NCBI GenBank assembly: GCA_012517875.1
Contig: JAAYUB010000037.1
Span: forward strand, 1 to 32,508
Length of the DNA: 32,508 nucleotides
From: Acidobacteriota bacterium
GTDB lineage: Bacteria > Acidobacteriota > JAAYUB01
Direction of reading: 5' to 3'
The notes beneath the pieces are model-generated. The model saw only the letters and a list, made by a program, of their open reading frames with translations. It searched no databases and was not told where the DNA came from. The position numbers and the translations under genes are program-made. Position 1 is the first letter of the stretch, and each line of letters begins with the position of its first letter. Below, in pieces: positions 13,936-23,090 of the stretch.

Positions 13936-15438
13936 ATGGCGATTTCTCGACCGCCGCATTGGTTCCGGTTGTTTCGGCGGGGTAGCGGGCAGGCGCGCGG
14001 CCGGCCGATCGAGCTGGAGCCAACTCCGGGCCGCGTGCGGGCGTTGCGCCTGGCCAGCCTGGGCGTGTGGACGGCGCTCGGCGGCCTGTTTTACATCGTT
14101 TTCCGGCCGGGCATATTCATCACCGACACGTACGGGCAATTTCAGGAAGCGCTGATGTTCGGCTTTTCCAACTGGCACCCGCCGGTGATGGCCTTCTGGT
14201 GGCACTTTCTGCTACCGGTCGCAGGCGCGGGCGCCATGCTGCTGTTCCACGGCCTGCTGTATTGGGGGGGCTTCGCGCTGCTCGCGGACTGGGCGATCCG
14301 GGTGACCCGCCGGTTCCCGGTCGCGCTGGTCATCGTCGCGCTGCTGCCCACGTCGTTTCTCTACGCCCCGTACGTCTGGAAGGACGTGGGTTTGGCCGCG
14401 TCGATCCTGGTGCTGGCGGGGGCCTATCTCCACTTGCGCAGCTTCCGGTCCGCCCGCTGGCTGTGGGCGCTGGTGATCCCCGTGGCCTACTACGCGGTCA
14501 ATCTGCGCCACTTTGCGCTCCTCGCCCTGTTCCCGCTGCTGGGCCTGCTGGCGGGTCTGCTCATCCGGCGGGCGCGGACATCGTTTCTCGGCTGGGTGGG
14601 AGCGGTCGGGCTGGGCCTGATCGCGGGCGCCGGCCTGAACCTGGCGGGACGGGCTTTCGACCGGTACGTGCTGCGCTCGGCCCCGAACACCGCCTCCCAC
14701 GTCCAGTACTTCGATCTTGTCGGCACCCTGAGCCGGGCCCGAGCCATGGACGAGTTCCCCCGAGAGTTCCTGACCGCGCAGGGCACGCCGGAGAAACTGG
14801 CGGCGGCGTATGCGTCCGATCCCTTCAACGCGGACATCTTCTCCGCCTGGGGCTGTGCGGCGGAGTGGATCCAGACAAATGTGGGCGGCCGGATCGATGG
14901 CCCGTGGCTCCACGCCATCATGTCGCACCCGCGGGGCTACTTGAGCCACCGGCTGGCGTTCGCCGGCAAGCTGCTCACCCAGACGGACTGGTACGAGTAC
15001 CCCTGGGCCCACCAGTACGCGGAAAGCCGGCAGTTCATCGACTTCATCCGGGACAATCATTTTGCCGTTCGGTATGCCGACCGGAACGACGCCGACCGAG
15101 CGGCCCGCGAGACCTACCGCGCCACGATCTTTCGGTCCAACGCCGTGTCCCGCCTCATGCCCCGGTACATCTACGGATGCACATGGCTCTACCTCCCGCT
15201 CCTGATGCTGGCTGTCGCGGCGCTCGTAACCGCCGTCTGTCTCTGGAAGCGGTGGTACGGCCTGCCGCCGGCCCTCGCCCTGTCGGTGATCGCCTATGTG
15301 GCGTTCCTGTGCTTCGCCGCGCCGATGACATTCGAGCTCCGCTACCTTCATCCCTGCTCCCTGGCCACCGGGGTCAACCTGTGGTTGCTGGGCATGCGCT
15401 GGCGTTACCGACTGGATGAAGTGAACAGTGAACGGTGA
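13936..15438 (+). CDS. Polytopic membrane protein, DUF6020/GT-C glycosyltransferase-like
   Basis: A 500-residue protein with about ten hydrophobic segments. The first long extracytoplasmic loop has FITDTYGQFQEA with Asp64 and, shortly after, SNWHPPVMAFWWH (residues 79-91). An acidic residue early in loop 1 and this NWHPP block are features of DUF6020-like and GtrII-like membrane proteins that probably transfer sugars from lipid carriers. A large soluble domain (residues ~255-385) lies between the transmembrane blocks. ATG 13936 has AAGGA (13923-13927) at eight bases; ATG 13927 overlaps this site. The last residues (EVNSER) and the stop are encoded by the repeat GTGAACAGTGAACGGTGA, so the native C-terminus may have been replaced. 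Function is inferred from topology and motif. Confidence 0.65.
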   Translation: MAISRPPHWFRLFRRGSGQARGRPIELEPTPGRVRALRLASLGVWTALGGLFYIVFRPGIFITDTYGQFQEALMFGFSNWHPPVMAFWWHFLLPVAGAGAMLLFHGLLYWGGFALLADWAIRVTRRFPVALVIVALLPTSFLYAPYVWKDVGLAASILVLAGAYLHLRSFRSARWLWALVIPVAYYAVNLRHFALLALFPLLGLLAGLLIRRARTSFLGWVGAVGLGLIAGAGLNLAGRAFDRYVLRSAPNTASHVQYFDLVGTLSRARAMDEFPREFLTAQGTPEKLAAAYASDPFNADIFSAWGCAAEWIQTNVGGRIDGPWLHAIMSHPRGYLSHRLAFAGKLLTQTDWYEYPWAHQYAESRQFIDFIRDNHFAVRYADRNDADRAARETYRATIFRSNAVSRLMPRYIYGCTWLYLPLLMLAVAALVTAVCLWKRWYGLPPALALSVIAYVAFLCFAAPMTFELRYLHPCSLATGVNLWLLGMRWRYRLDEVNSER

Positions 15439-15830
15439 ACGGTGGGGAGTGAAGAAAAAGCAGATAAGTGAATGGGTGGATCGGCGAATGGATCAAAGGA
15501 ACCGGGTTCTGTGATTCCGGTCCCAAAACCAAGATCCCAAAACTCAGGCCCCAGAACCCAGGCCCCAAAACCCAGGTCCGATTTCTGGGAGAGTTGATGG
15601 CGGATTGTTGGGAACGAACCCTGAACCGCGACCCCCGAACCGCTTATTCCAAAATCCGATGTCCGATGTCCAATGTCCGAAGTCCGCGTTACGGGAACGA
15701 GCCTCGAGTCTCAAGCCTCTAGCTTCGATCACAATTTCGATCACGATTACGATTACGAATGACGAGCACGAGAGTTCCTATCTCCTCACTCCTGACTGTT
15801 CACTGTTCACCGTTCACTCCCGGAGCGCCG
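15419..15830 (+). repeat. Composite intergenic repeat, copy IV
   Basis: A GTGAAC(A/G) array (15419-15445) overlaps the end of the membrane protein gene. Forward modules follow: A (CCCAGAACCCAGGCC area, 15520-15582), B (TCCGATGTCCGATGTCC, 15656-15684), link (GCGTTACGGGAACGAGCC, 15685-15702), C (CTCGAGTCTCAAGCC), D (CACGATTACGATTACGA, 15741-15757, ending GACGAGCACGAG) and an end module (ACTGTTCACCGTTCACTCCC). No gene is visible in this gap before cysS. Confidence 0.75.
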
Positions 15831-15840
15831 GCGCCAATTC

Positions 15841-15849
15841 TGGTATAAT
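15841..15849 (+). promoter_or_regulatory. Extended -10 promoter of cysS
   Basis: TGG-TATAAT is a perfect -10 with an extended TGn. No convincing -35 is seen. The start would be near 15856, leaving a leader of about 24 bases that contains the ribosome site. Confidence 0.55.
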
Positions 15850-15879
15850 GGGCGGCAATTTCGGACCGGGAGGAGCGCC

Positions 15880-17271
15880 GTGCTCAAGTTCCACAACACC
15901 CTGACCGGACGGCTGGACGAGTTCCAGCCCCTCGACCCGCCGCGGGTGAAGATGTACTGCTGCGGCCCCACGGTCTACAACTACGCCCACATCGGCAACT
16001 TCCGCACCTTCGTGTTCGAGGACATCCTCAACCGCTACCTGCGCTGGCGCGGCTACGACGTACGCTACGTCATGAACGTAACCGACATCGACGACAAAAC
16101 CATCCGTGACAGCGCTGCCGCCGGGATGTCACTGAACGCGTACACCGAAAAATACACCGCCGCCTTTTTCGAGGATCTGGCGGCGCTGCGGGTGCTCCGG
16201 CCCGACGTGGTCTGCAAGGCCACGGAGCACATCCCCGAGATGGTGGCGTTGGTGGAGGCGCTGGCGGCCAAGGGGTACACCTACGCCAGCGACGGCTCGA
16301 TCTACTTCAAGATCGGCAGCTTCGACGACTACGGCAAGCTGTCCAAGAAGGACTTCGGCGGCATTCAGTCGGGCGCCCGCGTGGACAGCGACGAGTACGA
16401 CAAGGAAAACGCCCGCGACTTCGTCCTCTGGAAAGGGCGGAAAGAGGGCGAACCGTACTGGGAGACCCCCTTCGGCCCCGGCCGGCCCGGCTGGCACCTG
16501 GAGTGCTCGGCCATGAGCATGAAGTACCTGGGCGAGAGCTTCGACCTGCACTGCGGCGGCGCCGACCTGGTGTTCCCGCACCATGAGAACGAGATCGCCC
16601 AGAGCGAGGGCGCCACGGGGCGTCCCTTCGTCAAGTACTGGCTCCACAGCGAGTACCTCATCGTCAACGGCGAGAAGATGTCGAAGTCGAAGGGGAACTA
16701 CTTCACCCTGCGCGATTTGCTGGCCAAGGGGTACAACCCGGCGGCCATCCGCTACCTGCTCCTGTCGGTGCACTACCGGAAGCAACTCAACTTCACCGAG
16801 GAGGGGCTGCGTTACGCCCAGGCGTCGCTGGACCGGATCCACGACTTCGTGGACACGCTCCGGCGCAAGAAGCTGCCCGCCGGCGAATCGGCCGAGGTGG
16901 CTGCGCGCTGCACCGCCTTCCGCGACGCCTTTCAGACCGGGCTGGACGACGATCTGAACACCTCGGCCGCCCTGGCCGCCCTGTTCGACTTCATCCGCGA
17001 CATCAACCGGACGCTGGTTGAGGGCCGACTGGCCGCGGGCGACCGCGACCGGGCGCTCGCCGCCGTGGCCGACGCCGACCGGGTGCTGGACGTGCTCCCC
17101 GGCGCAGCGACCGGCGGCGCCGATGCCGAGGTCGAGGCGCTCATCGCCGTGCGCGCCGCGGCGCGCGCCCGCAGGGACTGGGCGGCCGCCGACGCCGCCC
17201 GCGACAAACTCAAGGCGCTCGGCATCGTCATCAAGGACACGCCCGAGGGGACGGTCTGGCGCCGGGAATGA
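15880..17271 (+). CDS. cysS: Cysteinyl-tRNA synthetase
   Basis: A 463-residue class I aminoacyl-tRNA synthetase that charges tRNA-Cys. The zinc-binding Cys27/28 (MYCCGPTVYNYAHIGN) precede the HIGH-type motif HIGN at 37-40. KMSKS lies at 266-270 (NGEKMSKSKGNYF). The zinc-site segment GWHLECSAMSMKYLG and DLHCGGADLVFPHHENEIAQSE are conserved. Length is typical of bacterial CysRS. The start is a GTG at 15880 with GGGAGGA (15868-15874) before it and an extended -10 promoter 31 bases upstream. The C-terminal anticodon-binding region is present (VRAAARARRDWAAADAARDKLKALGI). It is followed by the palindromic element P1, then glnS. Confidence 0.97.
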   Translation: MLKFHNTLTGRLDEFQPLDPPRVKMYCCGPTVYNYAHIGNFRTFVFEDILNRYLRWRGYDVRYVMNVTDIDDKTIRDSAAAGMSLNAYTEKYTAAFFEDLAALRVLRPDVVCKATEHIPEMVALVEALAAKGYTYASDGSIYFKIGSFDDYGKLSKKDFGGIQSGARVDSDEYDKENARDFVLWKGRKEGEPYWETPFGPGRPGWHLECSAMSMKYLGESFDLHCGGADLVFPHHENEIAQSEGATGRPFVKYWLHSEYLIVNGEKMSKSKGNYFTLRDLLAKGYNPAAIRYLLLSVHYRKQLNFTEEGLRYAQASLDRIHDFVDTLRRKKLPAGESAEVAARCTAFRDAFQTGLDDDLNTSAALAALFDFIRDINRTLVEGRLAAGDRDRALAAVADADRVLDVLPGAATGGADAEVEALIAVRAAARARRDWAAADAARDKLKALGIVIKDTPEGTVWRRE

Positions 17272-17285
17272 GCGCGGCGGCCATT

Positions 17286-17455
17286 TTCACCGCAGAGACG
17301 CAGCGAACACAGAGAAAACAGAACGTTTACAGGCTTCATTTTTCATTCGTCATTGATCATTTTTCATTTCAATCCTCTGAAAATGACAAATGAAAAATGT
17401 CAGCTGACCAATGACCAATGGACTTCTCTGTGACCGCTGTGGCGTCTGTGGTGAA
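17286..17455. repeat. Long imperfect palindromic element P1
   Basis: The outer arms are 17286-17316 (TTCACCGCAGAGACGCAG...) and 17424-17455 (...GGCGTCTGTGGTGAA), an imperfect inverted pair rich in CACAGAG. The inner arms are 17336-17370 (TCATTTTTCATTCGTCATTG...) and 17378-17423 (...AAATGAAAAATGTCAG). It starts 14 bases after the cysS stop. No gene is present. Confidence 0.7.
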
Positions 17456-17483
17456 TATCCCCTGCCGCCGCCGGGCGCGAATG

Positions 17484-17492
17484 TGATACAAT
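17484..17492 (+). promoter_or_regulatory. Extended -10 promoter of glnS
   Basis: TGA-TACAAT is an extended -10. Transcription would begin near 17499, which excludes the longer ORF starting at 17411 and supports the ATG at 17552. Confidence 0.5.
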
Positions 17493-17551
17493 TTCCGGCC
17501 GTTGGGCGGCCCATGCCGCTCGGCCCCATCCCACAGCCAGGACAGCACGTC

Positions 17552-19288
<1,737 letters not shown>

Positions 19289-19294
19289 ACGGAT

Positions 19295-19496
19295 CCACCA
19301 CAGAGGCACAGAGGGCGCAAAGGACACAGAAACGCAGAGACAGCAAAGGATTCATTGAGTGTTTCATTGATCATTTGTCATCGGTCGTTTGTCAGTGATC
19401 ATTTTAAACAACACGAAATGACAAATGAAAATTGTCAAATGACCAATGATCAGTAATTAATAAAGTTCTTCGTGATCTGTGTGTCTCTGTGGTGAC
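19295..19496. repeat. Long imperfect palindromic element P2
   Basis: Same family as P1. The outer arms are 19295-19340 (CCACCACAGAGGCACAGAGG...) and 19468-19496 (...GTGTGTCTCTGTGGTGA). The inner arms are FNR-unlike TCATTGATCATTTGTCATCG (19362-19381) and, inverted, ATGACAAATGAAAATTGTCA (19418-19437). It begins seven bases after the glnS stop and ends 15 bases before gltX. Confidence 0.7.
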
Positions 19497-19511
19497 TATG
19501 AAAGGAGCAAC

Positions 19512-20981
19512 ATGAGCGTTCGCGTCCGATTCGCGCCGTCCCCCACCGGCAACCTCCATGTGGGCAGCGCCCGTACCGCCATCTTCAACTGGCTCTTCGC
19601 ACGCCACCACGGCGGCACCTTCGTCTTGCGCATCGAGGATACCGACCAAGAGCGCAACCGCCCCGAGTACACCCGCTCCATCCTCGACGGCATGCGCTGG
19701 CTGGGTCTGGACTGGGACGAAGGCCCCGAGGCCGGCGGCGACCACGGTCCGTACTTTCAGTCGGAACGCCTGCCGCTGTACCGCGAGGCGCTGGCGCGGC
19801 TGCGGCGCGAGGGGCGCGCCTACCCGTGCTTCTGCTCCCCCGAGCGCCTTGAGGCGGTGCGCCAGGAGCAGCTCGCCGCCAAGGCGAACCCCCGCTACGA
19901 CGGCACCTGTCGCTCCTTGAGCGCGGCCGAGGCTCAGGCCCGCATCGACGCCGGCGAGCGCTACGCGCTGCGCATCCGCATCGAGCACGACGAGCCGGTC
20001 ACCTGGGAGGACCGCGGCAAGGGGACCATCACCTTCGCCCCCGAGATGCTCGACGACCTGGTGATCGCCAAGAGCGACGGATTCCCCACCTACAACTTCG
20101 CCGTGGTTGTGGACGACGTCGGGATGGCGATCACCCACGTCATCCGCGGCGAGGACCACATCTCCAACACACCAAAGCAGATCCTGATCTACCGGGCGCT
20201 GGGCGCGCCGCTGCCGGAATTCGCCCACATCCCCATGATCCTTGGCGCCGACCGTTCCAAGATGAGCAAGCGCCACGGCGCCACCAGCGTCGTGGAGTAC
20301 GAGAAGGCCGGCTTCCTCGCCGAGGCGTTCTTCAACTTCATGACGCTGCTGGGTTGGTCGCCTCCCGACGACTCTCGCGAGATCTACAGCCAGCAGGAGC
20401 TGGTGCGCCTGTTCACGCTGGACCGCGTCGTGGCCCATGGCGCCATCTTCGACGCCGAGAAGCTGAAGTGGATGAACCTCCAGTACATCAAGGCGCTCCC
20501 ACCCGACGACCTGTACCGGCGCTCGATGCCGTTTCTGGAGGCGATCCCCGGCTTCCCCGGTCCCTACGGCCCAGCGGCGCTCCGGGAACTGGTCGGCCTG
20601 TTCCGCGAGCGGATGAATACGCTCGCCGAGATCACCCGCCACGCCGAGTACTTCTTCCAGGAGCCCGAGGCATACGACGAGAAGGGGCTGAAGAACGCCC
20701 TCAAGACGCCGGACCTGCCGGCGGTGGGTGATGCGCTGGCCGCCCGGCTGGCCACTGTGGAGCCCTTCACCCACGACCCCATCGAGGCGGCGGTCCGCGC
20801 CGTGGCCGAGGGGCGCGGGATCGGGGCGGGGAAAGTGATCCACCCGGCGCGCCTGGCCCTGAGCGGCCGCACCGAAGGGCCGGGCCTGTTCGAGCTGATG
20901 GCCGTGCTGGGACGCGACCGCTGTGTGGCGCGCCTCCGGGCGTTTCTCGACCGCCGGCCGTGGGAATCGATCCAAAGTTGA
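19512..20981 (+). CDS. gltX: Glutamyl-tRNA synthetase
   Basis: A 489-residue class I synthetase that charges tRNA-Glu. FAPSPTGNLHVGSARTAIFNW gives the HIGH-type motif HVGS at 16-19, and KMSKR lies at 250-254 (DRSKMSKRHGATSV). Conserved blocks include LRIEDTDQERNRPEY, GPYFQSERLPLY, and THVIRGEDHISNTPKQI. Its length is typical, and the C-terminal anticodon-binding domain is present, ending in LAFLDRRPW-like sequence. ATG 19512 has AAAGGAG (19501-19507); the upstream in-frame codons come from the repeat P2. With a separate GlnRS present this GluRS is probably discriminating; that is inference. Confidence 0.97.
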   Translation: MSVRVRFAPSPTGNLHVGSARTAIFNWLFARHHGGTFVLRIEDTDQERNRPEYTRSILDGMRWLGLDWDEGPEAGGDHGPYFQSERLPLYREALARLRREGRAYPCFCSPERLEAVRQEQLAAKANPRYDGTCRSLSAAEAQARIDAGERYALRIRIEHDEPVTWEDRGKGTITFAPEMLDDLVIAKSDGFPTYNFAVVVDDVGMAITHVIRGEDHISNTPKQILIYRALGAPLPEFAHIPMILGADRSKMSKRHGATSVVEYEKAGFLAEAFFNFMTLLGWSPPDDSREIYSQQELVRLFTLDRVVAHGAIFDAEKLKWMNLQYIKALPPDDLYRRSMPFLEAIPGFPGPYGPAALRELVGLFRERMNTLAEITRHAEYFFQEPEAYDEKGLKNALKTPDLPAVGDALAARLATVEPFTHDPIEAAVRAVAEGRGIGAGKVIHPARLALSGRTEGPGLFELMAVLGRDRCVARLRAFLDRRPWESIQS

Positions 20982-21002
20982 GAGGGGATGGCTGTATCGA
21001 GC

Positions 21003-21065
21003 GGAAGGTTTGAAAGTTCACAGGTTCACAGGTTCACAGGTTCCGGAATAGTTGATGGCTGGTGT
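21003..21065. repeat. Short repeat with GTTCACAG tandem array
   Basis: Three perfect copies of the 8-bp unit GTTCACAG (21016-21039) are followed by CGGAATAGTTGATGGCTGG. A related block occurs at 31198-31240 (GTTCACAAG ... CGAAACAGTTGACGGCTGATGG), so this is a second dispersed repeat type. Confidence 0.6.
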
Positions 21066-21110
21066 TGCCAGCTGATAGATGTTCGTTGTTCGCTGATCGC
21101 AACAAATCGT

Positions 21111-21139
21111 TTGGCGGAAGCCGGCGGCTCCGCTAGAAT
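21111..21139 (+). promoter_or_regulatory. Promoter of the methyltransferase-glycosyltransferase operon
   Basis: TTGGCG (21111-21116), a 17-base spacer and TAGAAT (21134-21139). The start would be near 21146. A small inverted repeat, GTGAGC-GT-GCTCAC (21164-21177), lies in the leader and overlaps the likely ribosome site AGGTGAG. Confidence 0.5.
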
Positions 21140-21180
21140 CAATCCGGCCGATCAATCCATCAGGTGAGCGTGCTCACGCC

Positions 21181-21912
21181 ATGCGCCAGCTGCCACAGAC
21201 AGCCGAGCCCGACCCGTTCACCGACCGTTATGAGGCGGACCTGTGCCGGGGCATCGGCCTGTCGGGCGAGTCCCGGGAGTTCTTCGCCCGCGGGCGCCTG
21301 GGTTGGCTGGCCGTCTGCCTGCGGGCCCGGGCGCACGCCGCGGAACGGTTTCTGGACTACGGCTGCGGGACCGGTCTGGCGGCGGCGCTGGTCCGCGAAC
21401 TTCTGGCAGTGCGGGAGTACGTCGGCGTGGACGTGTCCGCCGAGGCGCTTGCCGCCGCCCGGGAGCGGCACGGCGGTTCCGCAGTCTCGTTCATCGAGAT
21501 CGGTTGCTTCCAGCCGGCAGGGGACTTCGACGTCGTCTACTGCAACGGCGTGTTCCACCATGTGCCGCCCGGCGAGCGCCCGGCGGCGGTCCGGGCGATC
21601 CGGAACGCCCTCCGGCCGGGCGGGCTGTTCGCGCTGTGGGAAAACAACCCGTGGAGCCTGTCCGCCCGCTGGGTGATGGCCCGCATCCCCTTCGACCGGG
21701 AGGCGCGGATGGTCTACCCGGCGGCGGCGCGGCGACTGCTGCGCGCGGCCGGGCTCGAGATCGTGTCGACGCACTACCTCTTCATCTTTCCCCGGTTCCT
21801 GTCGGCTGCCCGGCGGCTGGAACGGACACTGTCCCGCTGGCCCCTGGGGGCACAGTACCAGGTGCTGGCCCGGCGGCCCGCCGATGAATCCCGCGCCGGA
21901 GGGGCGGCATGA
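21181..21912 (+). CDS. Class I SAM-dependent methyltransferase
   Basis: A 243-residue protein with the Rossmann-fold SAM-binding motifs: motif I FLDYGCGTGLAAALV (Asp59 to Gly65), an acidic end of strand 2 in YVGVDVSAEALAAARE, and motif DVVYCNGVFHHVPPGER with the post-motif ALRPGGLFALWENNPW. The substrate is not evident. The C-terminal part (YLFIFPRFLSAARRLERTL) is hydrophobic and may contact a membrane or lipid. The AGGTGAG site is about 12 bases from ATG 21181, a little far, so a nearby alternative start (GTG 21164 region, other frame) was considered and not chosen. It overlaps the GT2 gene by four bases (ATGA), so the substrate may be a glycan or a polyprenyl-linked intermediate. Confidence 0.85.
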   Translation: MRQLPQTAEPDPFTDRYEADLCRGIGLSGESREFFARGRLGWLAVCLRARAHAAERFLDYGCGTGLAAALVRELLAVREYVGVDVSAEALAAARERHGGSAVSFIEIGCFQPAGDFDVVYCNGVFHHVPPGERPAAVRAIRNALRPGGLFALWENNPWSLSARWVMARIPFDREARMVYPAAARRLLRAAGLEIVSTHYLFIFPRFLSAARRLERTLSRWPLGAQYQVLARRPADESRAGGAA

Positions 21913-23090
21913 CCACCGGCACTACCGCCGGCGCGGCGGCATTCGACGTGACCGTGGTGATGCCCTGCCTGAACGAGGCGGACACGCTGGCCGCCTGTAT
22001 CCGCAAGGCGCAGGCCGGCCTGGCTGCGGCCGGCGTCCGGGGCGAGATCGTCGTGGCGGACAACGGCAGCACCGACGGTTCGCCCGACATCGCCCGCGGC
22101 CTCGGCGCACGGGTCGTCCCGGTGGCCCAGCGGGGATACGGCATGGCCCTGATGAAAGGGATCGAGGCGGCCGGCGGACTTTTCATCATCATGGGCGACG
22201 CGGACGACAGCTACGACTTCACCGAGATCCCGCGCTTCGTCGAGGCATGGCGGGCGGGCGCGGAACTGGTCCAGGGCTGCCGCCTGCCCGGCGGCGGCGG
22301 CCGCGTGCTGCCCGGCGCCATGCCCTGGTCCCATCGGTGGATCGGCAACCCCCTCTTCACCCGGCTGGCCCGGTGGTGGTTCCGCTCGCCCATCCATGAC
22401 GTGTACTGCGGGCTCCGGGGTTTCACCCCCGAGCTGTACCGGCGGCTGGATCTGCGCTGCGCCGGTATGGAGTACGCCACGGAGATGATCATCAAGGCGA
22501 GCCTGCTGGGCGCCCGCGTCGCCGAGGTGCCCATCACCCTGCATCCCGACGGCCGGAAGTCCCACAAGCCGCACCTGCGCACCCTGCGCGACGGCTGGCG
22601 CACCCTGCGGTTCCTGCTGCTGTTCTCACCGCGGTGGTTGTTCCGGGTGCCCGGCTGGTGCCTGATCGCCCTGGGTGCGGCCGGCTACACGGTGGCGCTG
22701 CCGGGCCTGCGGGTGCGCGGCGTCACCTTCGACGCCCACACGCTGCTCTTCGCCAGCCTCTGGATCATCTGCGGCTTCCAGTCGCTGCTGTTCGGGACGT
22801 TCGCCCGGATATACGGCCGGATCATCGGCCTGCTGCCCGGCGAACCGCCGGCGGCCGGCCGCCGGACCCGGACCCTGGAACGCGGCCTCCTGCTGAGTTC
22901 CGCCGCCGTGATGGCGGGCGTCCTGCTGCTGGGGTGGGCCATGCTGTACTGGTGGGAGACGGGCCTGGGGGCCCTGGACTACGCGAAGACCATGCGCTGG
23001 GTCATTCCCGGCTCGACGCTCACCGTGCTGGGATTTCAGGGCATCCTGGCGTCTTTTTTCATTGGTGTGCTGGAGTTGAAGCACCGATGA
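21909..23090 (+). CDS. GT2 family glycosyltransferase with C-terminal membrane segments
   Basis: A 393-residue protein. The N-terminal GT-A domain has VTVVMPCLNEADTLAACI, EIVVADNGSTDGSPDIA and the metal-binding DxD in MGDADDSYDF (Asp97, Asp99), then MEYATEMIIKASLLGARVAEVPI as in dolichyl-phosphate-mannose/glucose synthase-like enzymes. Four hydrophobic segments follow after residue ~235 (PGWCLIALGAAGYTVAL, TLLFASLWIICGFQSLLFG, LLLSSAAVMAGVLLLGWAML, ILASFFIGVLEL). Such enzymes move a sugar from a nucleotide to a polyprenyl phosphate at the cytoplasmic face. The gene overlaps its neighbours on both sides by four bases (ATGA), so translation is coupled. It probably makes the lipid-linked sugar donor for the GT-C protein that follows; that is inference. 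Confidence 0.88.
   Translation: MTTGTTAGAAAFDVTVVMPCLNEADTLAACIRKAQAGLAAAGVRGEIVVADNGSTDGSPDIARGLGARVVPVAQRGYGMALMKGIEAAGGLFIIMGDADDSYDFTEIPRFVEAWRAGAELVQGCRLPGGGGRVLPGAMPWSHRWIGNPLFTRLARWWFRSPIHDVYCGLRGFTPELYRRLDLRCAGMEYATEMIIKASLLGARVAEVPITLHPDGRKSHKPHLRTLRDGWRTLRFLLLFSPRWLFRVPGWCLIALGAAGYTVALPGLRVRGVTFDAHTLLFASLWIICGFQSLLFGTFARIYGRIIGLLPGEPPAAGRRTRTLERGLLLSSAAVMAGVLLLGWAMLYWWETGLGALDYAKTMRWVIPGSTLTVLGFQGILASFFIGVLELKHR

Noticed and set aside
22634-23086. In-frame upstream extension of the GT-C gene
   Set aside because: It overlaps the GT2 gene in another frame and lacks hydrophobic segments; the ATGA overlap at 23087 marks the real start.
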